Notes under the pieces: generated by a model
Seen by the model: only the letters and a program-made list of their open reading frames with translations
What the model was told of the DNA's origin: nothing
Databases searched by the model: none
Translations under genes and position numbers: made by a program
Source of the DNA: Gracilimonas sp031581265
Lineage (GTDB): Bacteria; Bacteroidota; Rhodothermia; Balneolales; Balneolaceae
Direction of reading: 5' to 3'
Assembly: GCF_031581265.1 (NCBI RefSeq)
Contig: NZ_JAVLBQ010000012.1
Coordinates: 7,322 to 71,321 of the forward strand
DNA length: 64,000 bases
Part shown: piece by piece, positions 24,077 through 31,985 of the stretch
Numbering within the stretch: the first letter of the stretch is position 1
Layout of the letters: every line of letters starts with the position of its first letter

Positions 24077-25033
24077 ATGGAGACTTTATTAACTAACTTT
24101 ACATCACCTATAGTTTTAGCCTTTGTATTAGGCATTGTAGCGAAATTAGTCAAAAGTGATCTTGAATTTCCAAGACCCATATACCAGGCTTTATCCATTT
24201 ATTTATTACTGGCAATAGGTTTAAAAGGGGGAGTTGAGTTGAGTACAACTCCTTTTTCGGAATTTGTGTGGCCTGCAGTGGCAACGCTATTCCTTGGGAT
24301 ATTGACACCATTGATTGCCTATACAGTGCTCAGACATTTGGGCAAATTGGATATCGATAATTCTGCAGGAATTGCTGCTCACTATGGCTCCGTTTCTGCT
24401 GTAACTTTTATCGCATCTATAAGTTATGTTGAGACGCTGGGATTATCTTCAGAAGGGTTTATGCCTACTTTAGTAGCATTGCTTGAAGTACCTGGTATCA
24501 TTGTGGCACTAATGATACCTCAACTTTCAAACTCAGAATCAGGTTCACTCAAAAAAGCATTTCATGAGGTAATTACGGGGAGTAGCATAGTGCTATTGCT
24601 TGGAGGTTTGGTAATAGGATTTATTGCCGGACCATTAAAGTTTGAGTCAGTTAAGCCGTTTTTTGTAAGTGGGTTTCAGGGAGCTTTGGTTCTCTTTCTG
24701 TTAGAATTAGGGATGATTACAGCCCGACGGCTGGAAGATTTAAAGAAAGTAGGCTTCTTTTTGTTAGGTTTTGGAATAGTAGTTCCTATTATCCATGGTG
24801 TTTTAGCAATCGTAATCGGGCTATGGGCTGGTCTGAGTGTGGCTGGTGCATCAGTATTTGCAGCTATGGTTTCAAGTGGTTCATATATTGCAGCACCGGC
24901 TGCTGTAAGGATCGCTTTGCCTAAAGCAAGCCCTACCTTATATTTAACAGCATCATTAGGAATTACCTTTCCTTTTAATATTGCATTGGGAATTCCACTT
25001 TATTATATAATCGCAGCTTGGTTTGGAGGTTGA
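24077..25033 (+). CDS. sbtA: sodium-dependent bicarbonate transporter SbtA
   Basis: Inner-membrane transporter of 318 residues with about ten hydrophobic segments in two inverted halves. Typical family motifs are LAIGLKGGVEL (about 46-56), GSVSAVTFIAS (about 103-113), and in the second half LELGMITARRLEDL, AMVSSGSYIAAPAAVRIALPKASP and LYLTASLGITFPFN. Cyanobacterial SbtA is the high-affinity Na+/HCO3- symporter. Compared with those proteins (about 370 residues) the cytosolic linker between the halves is short here (about NSESGSLKKAFHEV). The partner SbtB follows with one base between stop and start codons. No Rubisco gene is in view, so the bicarbonate probably serves carboxylases of central metabolism. 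Confidence 0.9.
   Translation: METLLTNFTSPIVLAFVLGIVAKLVKSDLEFPRPIYQALSIYLLLAIGLKGGVELSTTPFSEFVWPAVATLFLGILTPLIAYTVLRHLGKLDIDNSAGIAAHYGSVSAVTFIASISYVETLGLSSEGFMPTLVALLEVPGIIVALMIPQLSNSESGSLKKAFHEVITGSSIVLLLGGLVIGFIAGPLKFESVKPFFVSGFQGALVLFLLELGMITARRLEDLKKVGFFLLGFGIVVPIIHGVLAIVIGLWAGLSVAGASVFAAMVSSGSYIAAPAAVRIALPKASPTLYLTASLGITFPFNIALGIPLYYIIAAWFGG
25025..25029 (+). promoter_or_regulatory. Shine-Dalgarno of sbtB within the sbtA end
   Basis: GGAGG, encoded by the last sbtA codons (Gly-Gly), lies 5 bases before ATG 25035. It selects ATG over an in-frame TTG at 25023 and suggests translational coupling. Confidence 0.65.
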
Positions 25034-25034
25034 T

Positions 25035-25337
25035 ATGGATCTTACAGAATTATTTTTAGTCACTATTGTTACAGAAAGAATTTTAAGGGATGAAATCATT
25101 GATTTGATAAAAGATCAGGGGTCTAAAGGACACACTATAACAGATACCTTCGGAGAAGGTTCTCGGGGAACTCGAGTAAGTGATTTTGAAGGAAAAAATG
25201 TTAAAATCGAAACAGTGGTAAGCAGGGAAGTAGGAAATAAGATTATTGATACAGTATCTGAGGCTTACTTTGAAAACTATGCAGTAATTGTTTATGCCCA
25301 TCCAGTTAAAGTGGTTCGCGGTGATAAATACATTTAG
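25035..25337 (+). CDS. sbtB: SbtB-like PII signalling protein
   Basis: Small trimeric PII-like regulator, 100 residues, that in cyanobacteria binds adenine nucleotides (cAMP, AMP, ATP) and gates SbtA. The ferredoxin-like beginning LTELFLVTIVTERILRDEII is followed by the T-loop region with TITDTFGEGSRGTRV and SDFEGKNVKIE, then a second half with DTVSEAYFENYAVIVYAHPVKVVRG. GEGSRG is the family mark. The sequence ends soon after the last strand, so the C-terminal Cys-containing R-loop (CGPxGC) of many cyanobacterial SbtB proteins is missing and redox control by it is not expected. It is directly coupled to sbtA. Confidence 0.85.
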   Translation: MDLTELFLVTIVTERILRDEIIDLIKDQGSKGHTITDTFGEGSRGTRVSDFEGKNVKIETVVSREVGNKIIDTVSEAYFENYAVIVYAHPVKVVRGDKYI

Positions 25338-25582
25338 AAATAAATTTCACCCCAATCTCATAACAGAAACTTTTTATCCGTACCTTTAGGGCTTATTGAA
25401 AAATCGTGAGTTCGCGATAAGACTGGAATATCGAAACTTTTCAGGTTTATAGAACCTTGCTGGCCTTTGTAAATCAAGCAGTCGTGCTTGCCTCTTGTCC
25501 ATAGCTCACCTCAAATTTATTCCGGGCAAGAAGCAGTGCAGCACAAATTTCTATACGGGATTAGAACGACTAAAAAATCTAT
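25338..25582 (+). promoter_or_regulatory. long leader region of the DEAD-box helicase gene
   Basis: 245 bp without an ORF upstream of the helicase. It includes a perfect hairpin CAAGCA-GTCG-TGCTTG (25475-25490) and a possible CTTAT/ATAAG stem near 25392-25421. Cold-induced deaD/csdA genes in other bacteria carry long structured 5' leaders, so this may be one; no named riboswitch class is recognisable. Confidence 0.35.
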
Positions 25583-27406
25583 ATGTCAACTTTTAAAGAA
25601 CTGGGCCTCTCGCCCGAAATATGTCAAGCTGTAGAAGATCTTGGCTTTGAAACCCCAACTGAAGTACAGGAAAGAGCTATTCCTACCATTTTAGCTTCAC
25701 AAAGAGATCTCGTGGCTTTGGCCCAAACCGGGACCGGAAAAACCGGTGCCTTTGGAATGCCCGTACTCCAACAAGTGGATGCTAACTCAAATAATGTACA
25801 AGTATTGGTTCTTTCACCAACACGCGAATTAGCTATTCAAATTGAAAAAGATTTAAAAGCTTTTTCAAAATATCAGAAAGGAATTAAGACACTTGCCGTG
25901 TATGGCGGATCGAGTATTTCGACTCAAATACGCGCGCTGAATAAAGGAACTCAGGTTGTTATTGGAACACCGGGCCGTATGTTAGACCTCATCCGAAGAG
26001 GAAAGCTGGATGTAACAAATGTTCGTTCACTTATCTTAGATGAAGCTGATGAAATGCTGAACATGGGTTTCCAGGACGACCTGGATGCTATCCTTCACGA
26101 TACCCCAAAGGAAAAGCAAACACTGCTGTTTTCGGCCACAATGCCGAAGCAGATTTCCAAGATGGCACACAAGTACATGAACAACCCGGAGGAAATTCAG
26201 GTGAATGCCCGAAATTCCGGGGCGCTGAATGTAGAACACCACTTTTATATGGTGAATGCCAAAGACCGGTATGATGCCCTCAAGCGTATTGCTGATGTGA
26301 ATCCTGATATTTATGGTATCATCTTTTGCAGAACTCGCAGAGAGACCGCAGATATTGCTTCAAAACTTTCTAAAGAAGGGTACAATGCCGATTTATTGAA
26401 TGGTGACCTTTCTCAAAATCAGCGTGATGAAGTGATGAATCGTTTCCGTTCCGGTGCATTACAATTATTGGTTGCTACCGATGTAGCAGCCCGTGGACTG
26501 GATGTGGAAAACTTAACTCATGTTATTAACTATAACCTTCCTGATGATTTGGAAGTGTATATTCACCGAAGTGGCCGAACCGGCCGTGCAGGGAATAGCG
26601 GAATCTCGGTTTCCATCATTCACACTCGTGAAATGAATAAGATTCGATCATTGGAAAAAATGTCAGGAAAGGATTTCATCAAACAAGATGTACCAAAAGG
26701 TGTTGAAGTTTGTGGCGTTCGTATGATGGATATGGTTGAGAAGCTCAGAACCACAGAAGTGAATGAGAAACAGATTGAGAAGTATTTGCCGGAAGTATAT
26801 GAGCGCCTTGCTGACCTCGGCTGGCAAGATCTGATTAAGCATTTTGTATCCATGGAATTCAACCAAATCCTGGAATATTATGAGCAAGCCGGAGATATTA
26901 ACGCTTCTGCCGGACGTTCAAATAATAAAAAGAATAACAAGCGAAATTCTTCAAATAAAGGAAATCGTAATTCAGGAAGAGATAGTAATCGTCATGCAGA
27001 AGAGGGGTTTACCCGTTACTTCCTGAATGTTGGGAACAGAGACGGTTTAAATCCTGCACGTTTGATGGGTGTTGTAAACGAACAAATGAACGGCAAAAAG
27101 CCTGACTTTGGTAAAATTGATATACAGAACAACTTCTCATTTTTTGAAGTTGAAGAAGGATTCGATTCCAAATTATTTGATGCTATGAACGGCACCCAAT
27201 TTGAAGGCCGGGATATTGCTGTTGAATTAGCCAAACCTGATACCAATGGTTCCTCCTCATCCAACGGTACTTCATCCGGTGGATATAAAGGTAAAGGTGG
27301 ATCCAAGTCCAAGAAAGGAAAGAGAAAGTCTAAAGGTGAAGAGCCTTTTGCAAAATCCCGAGGCGGACGGATTAAAAAGAAGAGAAGTCCTAAGCAATAT
27401 GCTTAG
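25583..27406 (+). CDS. deaD: DEAD-box ATP-dependent RNA helicase (DeaD/CsdA type)
   Basis: RNA helicase of 607 residues acting in ribosome assembly and RNA decay, typically at low temperature. All motifs are readable: Q-motif FETPTEVQERAIP, motif I AQTGTGKT (47-54), Ia PTRELA, Ib TPGR, motif II DEAD (153-156), III SAT, IV-VI including DVAARGLD and HRSGRTGRAG. A DbpA-type RNA-binding domain lies at about 475-552 (FLNVGNRDGLNPARL), before a basic glycine/serine/lysine-rich tail ending KKKRSPKQYA. A long leader precedes it, and a REP-like element then a strong terminator follow. Confidence 0.94.
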   Translation: MSTFKELGLSPEICQAVEDLGFETPTEVQERAIPTILASQRDLVALAQTGTGKTGAFGMPVLQQVDANSNNVQVLVLSPTRELAIQIEKDLKAFSKYQKGIKTLAVYGGSSISTQIRALNKGTQVVIGTPGRMLDLIRRGKLDVTNVRSLILDEADEMLNMGFQDDLDAILHDTPKEKQTLLFSATMPKQISKMAHKYMNNPEEIQVNARNSGALNVEHHFYMVNAKDRYDALKRIADVNPDIYGIIFCRTRRETADIASKLSKEGYNADLLNGDLSQNQRDEVMNRFRSGALQLLVATDVAARGLDVENLTHVINYNLPDDLEVYIHRSGRTGRAGNSGISVSIIHTREMNKIRSLEKMSGKDFIKQDVPKGVEVCGVRMMDMVEKLRTTEVNEKQIEKYLPEVYERLADLGWQDLIKHFVSMEFNQILEYYEQAGDINASAGRSNNKKNNKRNSSNKGNRNSGRDSNRHAEEGFTRYFLNVGNRDGLNPARLMGVVNEQMNGKKPDFGKIDIQNNFSFFEVEEGFDSKLFDAMNGTQFEGRDIAVELAKPDTNGSSSSNGTSSGGYKGKGGSKSKKGKRKSKGEEPFAKSRGGRIKKKRSPKQYA

Positions 27407-27413
27407 GAAATTG

Positions 27414-27527
27414 ATTCCGACGCAGAGCGTGCGGAACCAGATGTTTGAAGTTCGTCTTGGTAATTAAGATTTAAGTTGAAATCAAACAGAAAACCAACTC
27501 GCTCTGATGCTCTGCGTCAGAGCGGAC
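27414..27527. repeat. REP-like inverted pair, copy 1 (type B)
   Basis: TTCCGACGCAGAGCGTGCGGAACCAG (split: 27416-27429 and 27430-27440) faces AACTCGCTCTGATGCTCTGC GTCAGAGCGG (27496-27525). The words GACGCAGAGCGT and GCTCTGCGTC are inverted copies. A closely similar pair occurs at 28352-28436. It starts 8 bp after the helicase stop. Confidence 0.7.
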
Positions 27528-27536
27528 AAGAATGTA

Positions 27537-27569
27537 AGCCCGAAATCAGAAATGATTTTGGGCTTTTTT
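27537..27569 (+). terminator. strong rho-independent terminator after the helicase gene
   Basis: AGCCCGAAATCA pairs with TGATTTTGGGCT (one G-U type mismatch) around a GAAA loop and is followed by TTTTT. Confidence 0.88.
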
Positions 27570-27675
27570 ATGAATTAGTTTTGTCTAAACAGTAGCTTTG
27601 AACCATGATTTTAAGGATTAAGAGATTTAGAGGATTAATAAATTTGTAAAATCCCTCAATCAGCTAAATCTGCGA

Positions 27676-28158
27676 TCACAGCTTAGTAGGATTCGGCGCG
27701 TCACCATATACTTCTTTAGGATCAAAGACTTTCTCATCTTCTTCAAAATTCAGCTCGCCGTCTTTTTCCTTAAATTCCTCTCCGGTGGGAACACTGCGAT
27801 AGAAACAAGAACGATACCCAACGTGACAGCTCGCACCATTGCTTTGAACTTCAACCCGAAGCCATACGCAGTCCTGATCGTCATCGATGCGCATTTCTTT
27901 CACGGTTTGAACCAATCCGCTCGTGGCACCTTTATGCCATAACGTTTCGCGGCTTCGGCTGTAATACACGGCTTCGCCAATATTGATGGTCTTTTTAAGT
28001 GCTTCCTCATTCATGTATCCGTGCATCAGCAGTTCGCCGGATTCATAATCGGTAGTTACCACAGGAATTAAACCATCTTCCTGAAATTTAGGAGCCAGGT
28101 CGGTTCCTTCTTCAACTTGTTCTACGGTAAGTCTTTGCTTGAATTTGATATCGCTCAT
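27676..28158 (-). CDS. hisI: phosphoribosyl-AMP cyclohydrolase HisI
   Basis: Zinc enzyme of histidine biosynthesis that opens the adenine ring of PR-AMP; cytosolic. 160 residues. Typical motifs: GELLMHGYMNEEALKKT, YYSRSRETLWHKGATSG, and the metal-binding set in DDDQDCVWLRVEVQSNGASCHVGYRSCFYR. The HisE (PR-ATP pyrophosphatase) domain that is fused in many bacteria is absent; instead there is a short acidic tail of about 35 residues. It stands alone, with repeats on both sides, apart from other his genes except hisN some 9 kb away. Confidence 0.93.
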   Translation of the reverse strand: MSDIKFKQRLTVEQVEEGTDLAPKFQEDGLIPVVTTDYESGELLMHGYMNEEALKKTINIGEAVYYSRSRETLWHKGATSGLVQTVKEMRIDDDQDCVWLRVEVQSNGASCHVGYRSCFYRSVPTGEEFKEKDGELNFEEDEKVFDPKEVYGDAPNPTKL

Positions 28159-28193
28159 TATTCTAAGTTAGTGTGTCTAATAGTATTTGTAGT

Positions 28194-28278
28194 AACCTCG
28201 CAGCGTTCGATAGATCCTGCGAGCGTTGCGGTTGAACGCTACGATCCCGAATATTCGGGAGCACGCTCATAGGTTCGC
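28194..28278. repeat. REP-like element, copy 1 (type A)
   Basis: Begins ACCTCGCAGCGTTCGATAG and continues with TCCTGCGAGCGTTGCGGTTG. The first ~38 bases are nearly the same as 31117-31155. It also contains CCCGAATATTCGGG, a perfect palindrome (28246-28259). No coding potential. Confidence 0.65.
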
Positions 28279-28351
28279 CCTAAAATTTTCTTTTGCCACT
28301 AAAACACGAAAGCACAAAATTTAATGTTTTAGAGATTTAGTGGTGTTAATT

Positions 28352-28436
28352 GGTTCCGACGCAGAGCGTGCGGAACCAGCTATTTGATTTTATTAAATAT
28401 GTTAACTCGCTGCTGACGCTCTGCGTCGGAGCGGAA
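28352..28436. repeat. REP-like inverted pair, copy 2 (type B)
   Basis: GGTTCCG-acgcagagcgtg-CGGAACC is a perfect hairpin (28352-28377), followed at 28403-28434 by an inverted copy containing ACGCTCTGCGTCGGAGCGG. It is the second copy of the element at 27414-27527, on the other side of hisI. The 28159-28458 gap holds only this and the type A repeat. Confidence 0.7.
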
Positions 28437-28458
28437 AAGATATTGAATCGAAAAATCG

Positions 28459-28737
28459 TCAGACGGACTTGGAGCTGTCAGACGAAGAATCTATTTCAAC
28501 ATTCTTTTTGGGAACCGGATCGTCTCCTTCGCCTCCCCAAGGGTGGCAACTGCCAATTCGTTTGATTCCCAACCAAAAGCCTTTCAAAGGCCCCCATTCT
28601 TCTACCGCTTCAATCATGTAGCGGGAACAGGTGGGTTGATACCGGCAACTTTTTCCCAGCCAGGGCGAAATGGCCACTTGATAAAATTTCACTAAGGTAA
28701 CGATCAAAAAACTGAATATGTCCCTCAGCCATTTCAT
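28459..28737 (-). CDS. yidD: membrane protein insertion efficiency factor YidD
   Basis: Small inner-membrane-associated protein of 92 residues that helps YidC-dependent insertion in E. coli. The hallmark residues are present: FYQVAISPWLGKSCRYQPTC followed by SRYMIEAVEEWG, and then GSCHPWGGEGDDPVP. The N-terminal amphipathic/hydrophobic helix (IFSFLIVTLVKF) is included. A Ser-rich tail follows. It starts inside the cysS stop codon (TAATG overlap), so it is translated with cysS. Usually yidD lies beside rnpA/yidC; here the context is different. Confidence 0.93.
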   Translation of the reverse strand: MKWLRDIFSFLIVTLVKFYQVAISPWLGKSCRYQPTCSRYMIEAVEEWGPLKGFWLGIKRIGSCHPWGGEGDDPVPKKNVEIDSSSDSSKSV

Positions 28738-30194
28738 TACTCAATTTCAAAGGTCGTGCCTTCTTTTCCGTCCATAAGCTGAACCCCCAGCTCTTTTAGG
28801 TCATCGCGGATCTTATCCGAAAGCTCAAAGTTTTTATTATTTCGGGCATCCTTGCGAATTTCAATCAATAATTCGATCAGGCCTTTGGTCAGTTCCTCAT
28901 TTCCACCACCTTCATGCGGCCAGATTCCCAATACGCCATCCACAAAATCATGAAGAAATTCTTTGATTTCTTCAATGTTTAATGGAGTATCGTTATCGTT
29001 AATTCGTTTTCTAATTTCTTTTAACTGTTCAAACAGAATGCCAATGGCCTGAGCTGAATTGAAGTCATCATTCATGACTTCTTCAATCTTGTGTTTCAAC
29101 CCATCCAAGTCATATTCAGTACCGGAACCGGCTTCGCTATTCTCAATCGTTGTGATCATAGAATGCAGATTCTTTAGCCCGGTTTCGGCTCCACTTAAAG
29201 CATCTTCTGAAAAATCGGTAGTACTTCGGTAATGGGACTGTAACAGGAAAAATCGAATCACTTCCGGTGGCCAAGCTCTTGTGAGCAGCTTATGACCTCC
29301 GGTAAAAAACTCATGCAGGTTTATCGCGTTTCCAAGCGATTTTCCCATTTTCTGACCTTCAAGCGTCACCATATTATTGTGCAGCCAGTATTTAACAAAT
29401 TGTATGTTGTGGGCGCATTCGGCTTGGGCAATTTCACACTCGTGATGCGGAAACTGGTTTTCCAATCCGCCGCCGTGAATATCAAAACTCTCCCCCAAAT
29501 ATTTGGTACTCATGGTAGAACACTCAATATGCCATCCCGGATAACCAACGCCCCAGGGTGAATCCCATTTCATAATGTGGCTGTCATCAGCTTTTTTCCA
29601 TAGGGCAAAATCTTCTGGACTTCGTTTGTCGGATGCGGTTTCTACCCGGGTTCCTGATTCGGCATCTTCCGTTTTACGTCCACTCAATTTTCCATATTCA
29701 GGATCAGAAGACACGTCAAAATAGACGTTGCCATTCACTTCATAGGCATGGCCATTTTCAATCAATTTCTTGACCATGGCAATCTGCTCAGGGATGTGTC
29801 CTGTGGCACGCGGTGAAATGTCCGGTCGGAGTACATTCAGCGCATCCATATCCCGGAAGTAGGTATATGTGTACTTTTCGGCAATCTCCATCGGCTGCAC
29901 TTTCTCGATGCGTGCCTGCTTGCTGAGTTTGTCTTCTCCTTCCTCGGCGTCATCCACTAAATGTCCCACATCCGTTATGTTTTGCACATAGCGAACCTTG
30001 TAATCCAAATAACGCAGATAGCGTAGAATCACATCAAAAGAAACATAACTTTTGGCATGACCAAGATGCGCATCACCATAAACAGTTGGCCCACACACGT
30101 ACATACCAACGTGCGGTGGATTCAGCGGCTCAAACGGATCTTTTTTGCGGGAAAGGGTATTATAAACGTGCAGTTTTTTGGATGTATCAGCCAC
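28737..30194 (-). CDS. cysS: cysteinyl-tRNA synthetase
   Basis: Class I aminoacyl-tRNA synthetase of 485 residues, charges tRNA-Cys. The zinc-site Cys occurs in MYVCGPTVYG, the HIGH-type motif in GDAHLGHAKSY, further zinc ligands in HIECSTM and FPHHECEIAQ, and the KMSKS loop as KMGKSLGNA. The DALR anticodon-binding domain begins near residue 345. Length is normal. The gene begins 5 bp behind folE, and yidD overlaps its stop, so folE-cysS-yidD form one transcription unit on the minus strand. Confidence 0.95.
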   Translation of the reverse strand: MADTSKKLHVYNTLSRKKDPFEPLNPPHVGMYVCGPTVYGDAHLGHAKSYVSFDVILRYLRYLDYKVRYVQNITDVGHLVDDAEEGEDKLSKQARIEKVQPMEIAEKYTYTYFRDMDALNVLRPDISPRATGHIPEQIAMVKKLIENGHAYEVNGNVYFDVSSDPEYGKLSGRKTEDAESGTRVETASDKRSPEDFALWKKADDSHIMKWDSPWGVGYPGWHIECSTMSTKYLGESFDIHGGGLENQFPHHECEIAQAECAHNIQFVKYWLHNNMVTLEGQKMGKSLGNAINLHEFFTGGHKLLTRAWPPEVIRFFLLQSHYRSTTDFSEDALSGAETGLKNLHSMITTIENSEAGSGTEYDLDGLKHKIEEVMNDDFNSAQAIGILFEQLKEIRKRINDNDTPLNIEEIKEFLHDFVDGVLGIWPHEGGGNEELTKGLIELLIEIRKDARNNKNFELSDKIRDDLKELGVQLMDGKEGTTFEIE

Positions 30195-30199
30195 AGCTA

Positions 30200-30907
30200 T
30201 CAGTCGATCTGAGTGTTGGTTTTTATGTAGTCGATAAATTTTTGCTGGGTGTCTTCATTTTTGAAAGCACCGCGATATTCAGCTGTTATAGTAGTGCTGC
30301 TATGATCTTTAATTCCCCGTGTAGAAACACATAAATGCTTGCTGTCGATAAATACGGCTACATCTTCCGTTTCTAAGGCAGCCTGAAGCTCATCAGCAAT
30401 CTGAAGCGTCAAACGTTCCTGAACCTGGGGACGGCGCGAATAATAATCCACAATTCGATTAATCTTGGATAAACCAATCACCTTTTTGCCGGCCGGGATG
30501 TAAGCTACATGAGCTTTCCCAATAAATGGAAGGAAATGGTGCTCACAAAAGGAAGTTACCTGAATGTTTTTTTCGATGAGCATACCGTTGTATTCGTAGC
30601 TATTGCTAAACTGTCGGGCAACAGGCTTGTTCTTGGGATTCAGTCCCTCAAAAATTTCTTTTACATACATTTTAGCAACGCGGTAGGGAGTACCTTTCAG
30701 GCTATCATCTTCCAGATCGAGCCCCAGTGTTTTCATGATCTCACCAAAATGCTCTTGAATGATCTCAATTTTTTCGGCATCCGTTTTTTCAAATGCATCA
30801 TCTCTGAGCGGAGTCTGTGCTGAGGTAGCTACGTGGTCTTCGCCGATCTCCTCGGCCGTGATATTTTCTAAATCCAATGTTTTCAATTTATCTGATTGTA
30901 TATTCAT
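30200..30907 (-). CDS. folE: GTP cyclohydrolase I, FolE
   Basis: Converts GTP to 7,8-dihydroneopterin triphosphate, the first step of folate synthesis; cytosolic decamer. Zinc ligands are seen in TSFCEHHFLPF (Cys, His) and KHLCVSTRGI (Cys); GLSKINRIVDYYSRRPQVQE is the family substrate loop. ATG 30907 is preferred (about 235 residues) because an upstream in-frame start at 30964 adds a Pro/Gly-rich stretch unlike the family. About 45 residues before the catalytic domain are a variable acidic N-terminal region. First gene of a folE-cysS-yidD unit. Confidence 0.93.
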   Translation of the reverse strand: MNIQSDKLKTLDLENITAEEIGEDHVATSAQTPLRDDAFEKTDAEKIEIIQEHFGEIMKTLGLDLEDDSLKGTPYRVAKMYVKEIFEGLNPKNKPVARQFSNSYEYNGMLIEKNIQVTSFCEHHFLPFIGKAHVAYIPAGKKVIGLSKINRIVDYYSRRPQVQERLTLQIADELQAALETEDVAVFIDSKHLCVSTRGIKDHSSTTITAEYRGAFKNEDTQQKFIDYIKTNTQID

Positions 30908-31115
30908 GGAGAACAGGATTTCTCCCGGGCTTCCAAAACAGAACCCTAAAGTTAAGGGTTCCATGCATTAATTGACAGTAGCCGAAATGCTTTCGAATAT
31001 TGAATATTGATCACAAGAATAGTAAATATCGAAGTGTTGGGCTGTCGGTTTCAAATTATTCAATTGGGATTTTAGTTGTGTTCGGGGGATATTATTCAGT
31101 GAGCAGTAGATGGGC

Positions 31116-31206
31116 AACCTCGAAGCGTCCGATAGGTCCTGCGAGCGTTATGGTTTTGCCCATTTACCGAACGCTGCGAGGTCTTTTAGACGCTCGCAGG
31201 TTCTCC
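31116..31206. repeat. REP-like inverted pair, copy 2 (type A)
   Basis: AACCTCGAAGCGTCCGATAG plus GTCCTGCGAGCGTTATGGT, then an inverted copy CGAACGCTGCGAGGT and ACGCTCGCAGGTTCT (31167-31204). The two halves face each other as in BIME-type REP pairs. It occupies most of the spacer before the Dabb gene. The rest of 30908-31243 shows no gene. Confidence 0.7.
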
Positions 31207-31243
31207 AATAGAAATCATCAATCCAAAAATCATCAATCAGAAC

Positions 31244-31552
31244 ATGATAAAGCACGTTGTAATGTGGAAATTGAAAGAGGTAGCAGAAGGCAAGACCAAA
31301 GCCGAGAATGCCGAAACCATGAAAAAGCTGTTGGAGGATCTGCCTTCAAAAATTGATGAGTTGAAATCAGCTGAAGTAGGCATCAATATGTTAGAGGGGG
31401 ACGATGAGGCCATTTGTGATGTAGTGTTAACGGTGAGTTGTGATTCGAAAGAAGACTTAGAAGCATATGGCGGGCATCCGGATCATCGGAAAGTGGTTTC
31501 GTTTATCAAGAAAGTGGTGAGTGAGCGCAGGGTTGTGGATTATGTTCAGTAA
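31244..31552 (+). CDS. Dabb (stress-responsive alpha/beta barrel) domain protein
   Basis: Protein of 102 residues consisting of one Dabb domain, a dimeric ferredoxin-like barrel. It starts MIKHVVMWKLKEVAEGKT, with the conserved His and Trp, and has EVGINMLEGDDEAICDVVLTV and AYGGHPDHRKVVSFIKKV, all typical. Some relatives are polyketide cyclases or stress proteins, but no reaction can be assigned. No signal peptide. The Smr-domain gene follows 25 bp after its stop. Confidence 0.88.
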   Translation: MIKHVVMWKLKEVAEGKTKAENAETMKKLLEDLPSKIDELKSAEVGINMLEGDDEAICDVVLTVSCDSKEDLEAYGGHPDHRKVVSFIKKVVSERRVVDYVQ

Positions 31553-31577
31553 GCAGTAAGCAGGAAACAGTAAAATT

Positions 31578-31850
31578 ATGTGTGAGTCGGAACCGATTGA
31601 AGTGCCAATTGATGGAGTTTTAGATCTTCATTTATTTAATCCAAAGGAAGTGGGAGATCTGATTCCGGATTATATAGATGCATGTTTGAGAAAGGAGATC
31701 TATTCCATTCGAATCATTCATGGAAAAGGGAAGGGCGTTTTGCGGAGAACTGTACATAGCTTGCTGGATCGGAATCCGCATGTGGAGTCTTATTCACTGG
31801 CCAGTGACAGAAGTGGCTGGGGTGCCACAATTGTGGAATTGAAAAAGTAA
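31578..31850 (+). CDS. stand-alone Smr domain protein
   Basis: Only 90 residues: a single Smr domain as found at the C-terminus of MutS2. It contains the DLHLF motif near residue 16, RIIHGKGKGVLRRTV around 45-60, and the terminal WGATIVEL strand. Smr domains nick or bind nucleic acids; recent relatives act as endonucleases in ribosome rescue or recombination. The substrate here is unknown. It shares direction with the Dabb gene upstream and with a MutS-like ATPase gene 135 bp downstream, which may be of interest given the MutS2-Smr connection. Confidence 0.88.
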   Translation: MCESEPIEVPIDGVLDLHLFNPKEVGDLIPDYIDACLRKEIYSIRIIHGKGKGVLRRTVHSLLDRNPHVESYSLASDRSGWGATIVELKK

Positions 31851-31985
31851 ATAGGATATCACTTAGAACAAGAGAAACCATAATTCTATTTCGGATATTT
31901 AATAGCAACTGGAACTGTCAACTGAAGCCTGAAATTCCTATCCTTTCTATTCTAAAGAAATCAGGTCTTTTTAAAATCATACTTA

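Noticed and set aside
28350..28565. 71-residue ORF on the plus strand
   Set aside because: Begins in the type B REP-like repeat and overlaps yidD antisense.
31000..31356. 118-residue ORF on the plus strand
   Set aside because: Runs through the type A REP-like pair and then overlaps the Dabb gene in another frame.
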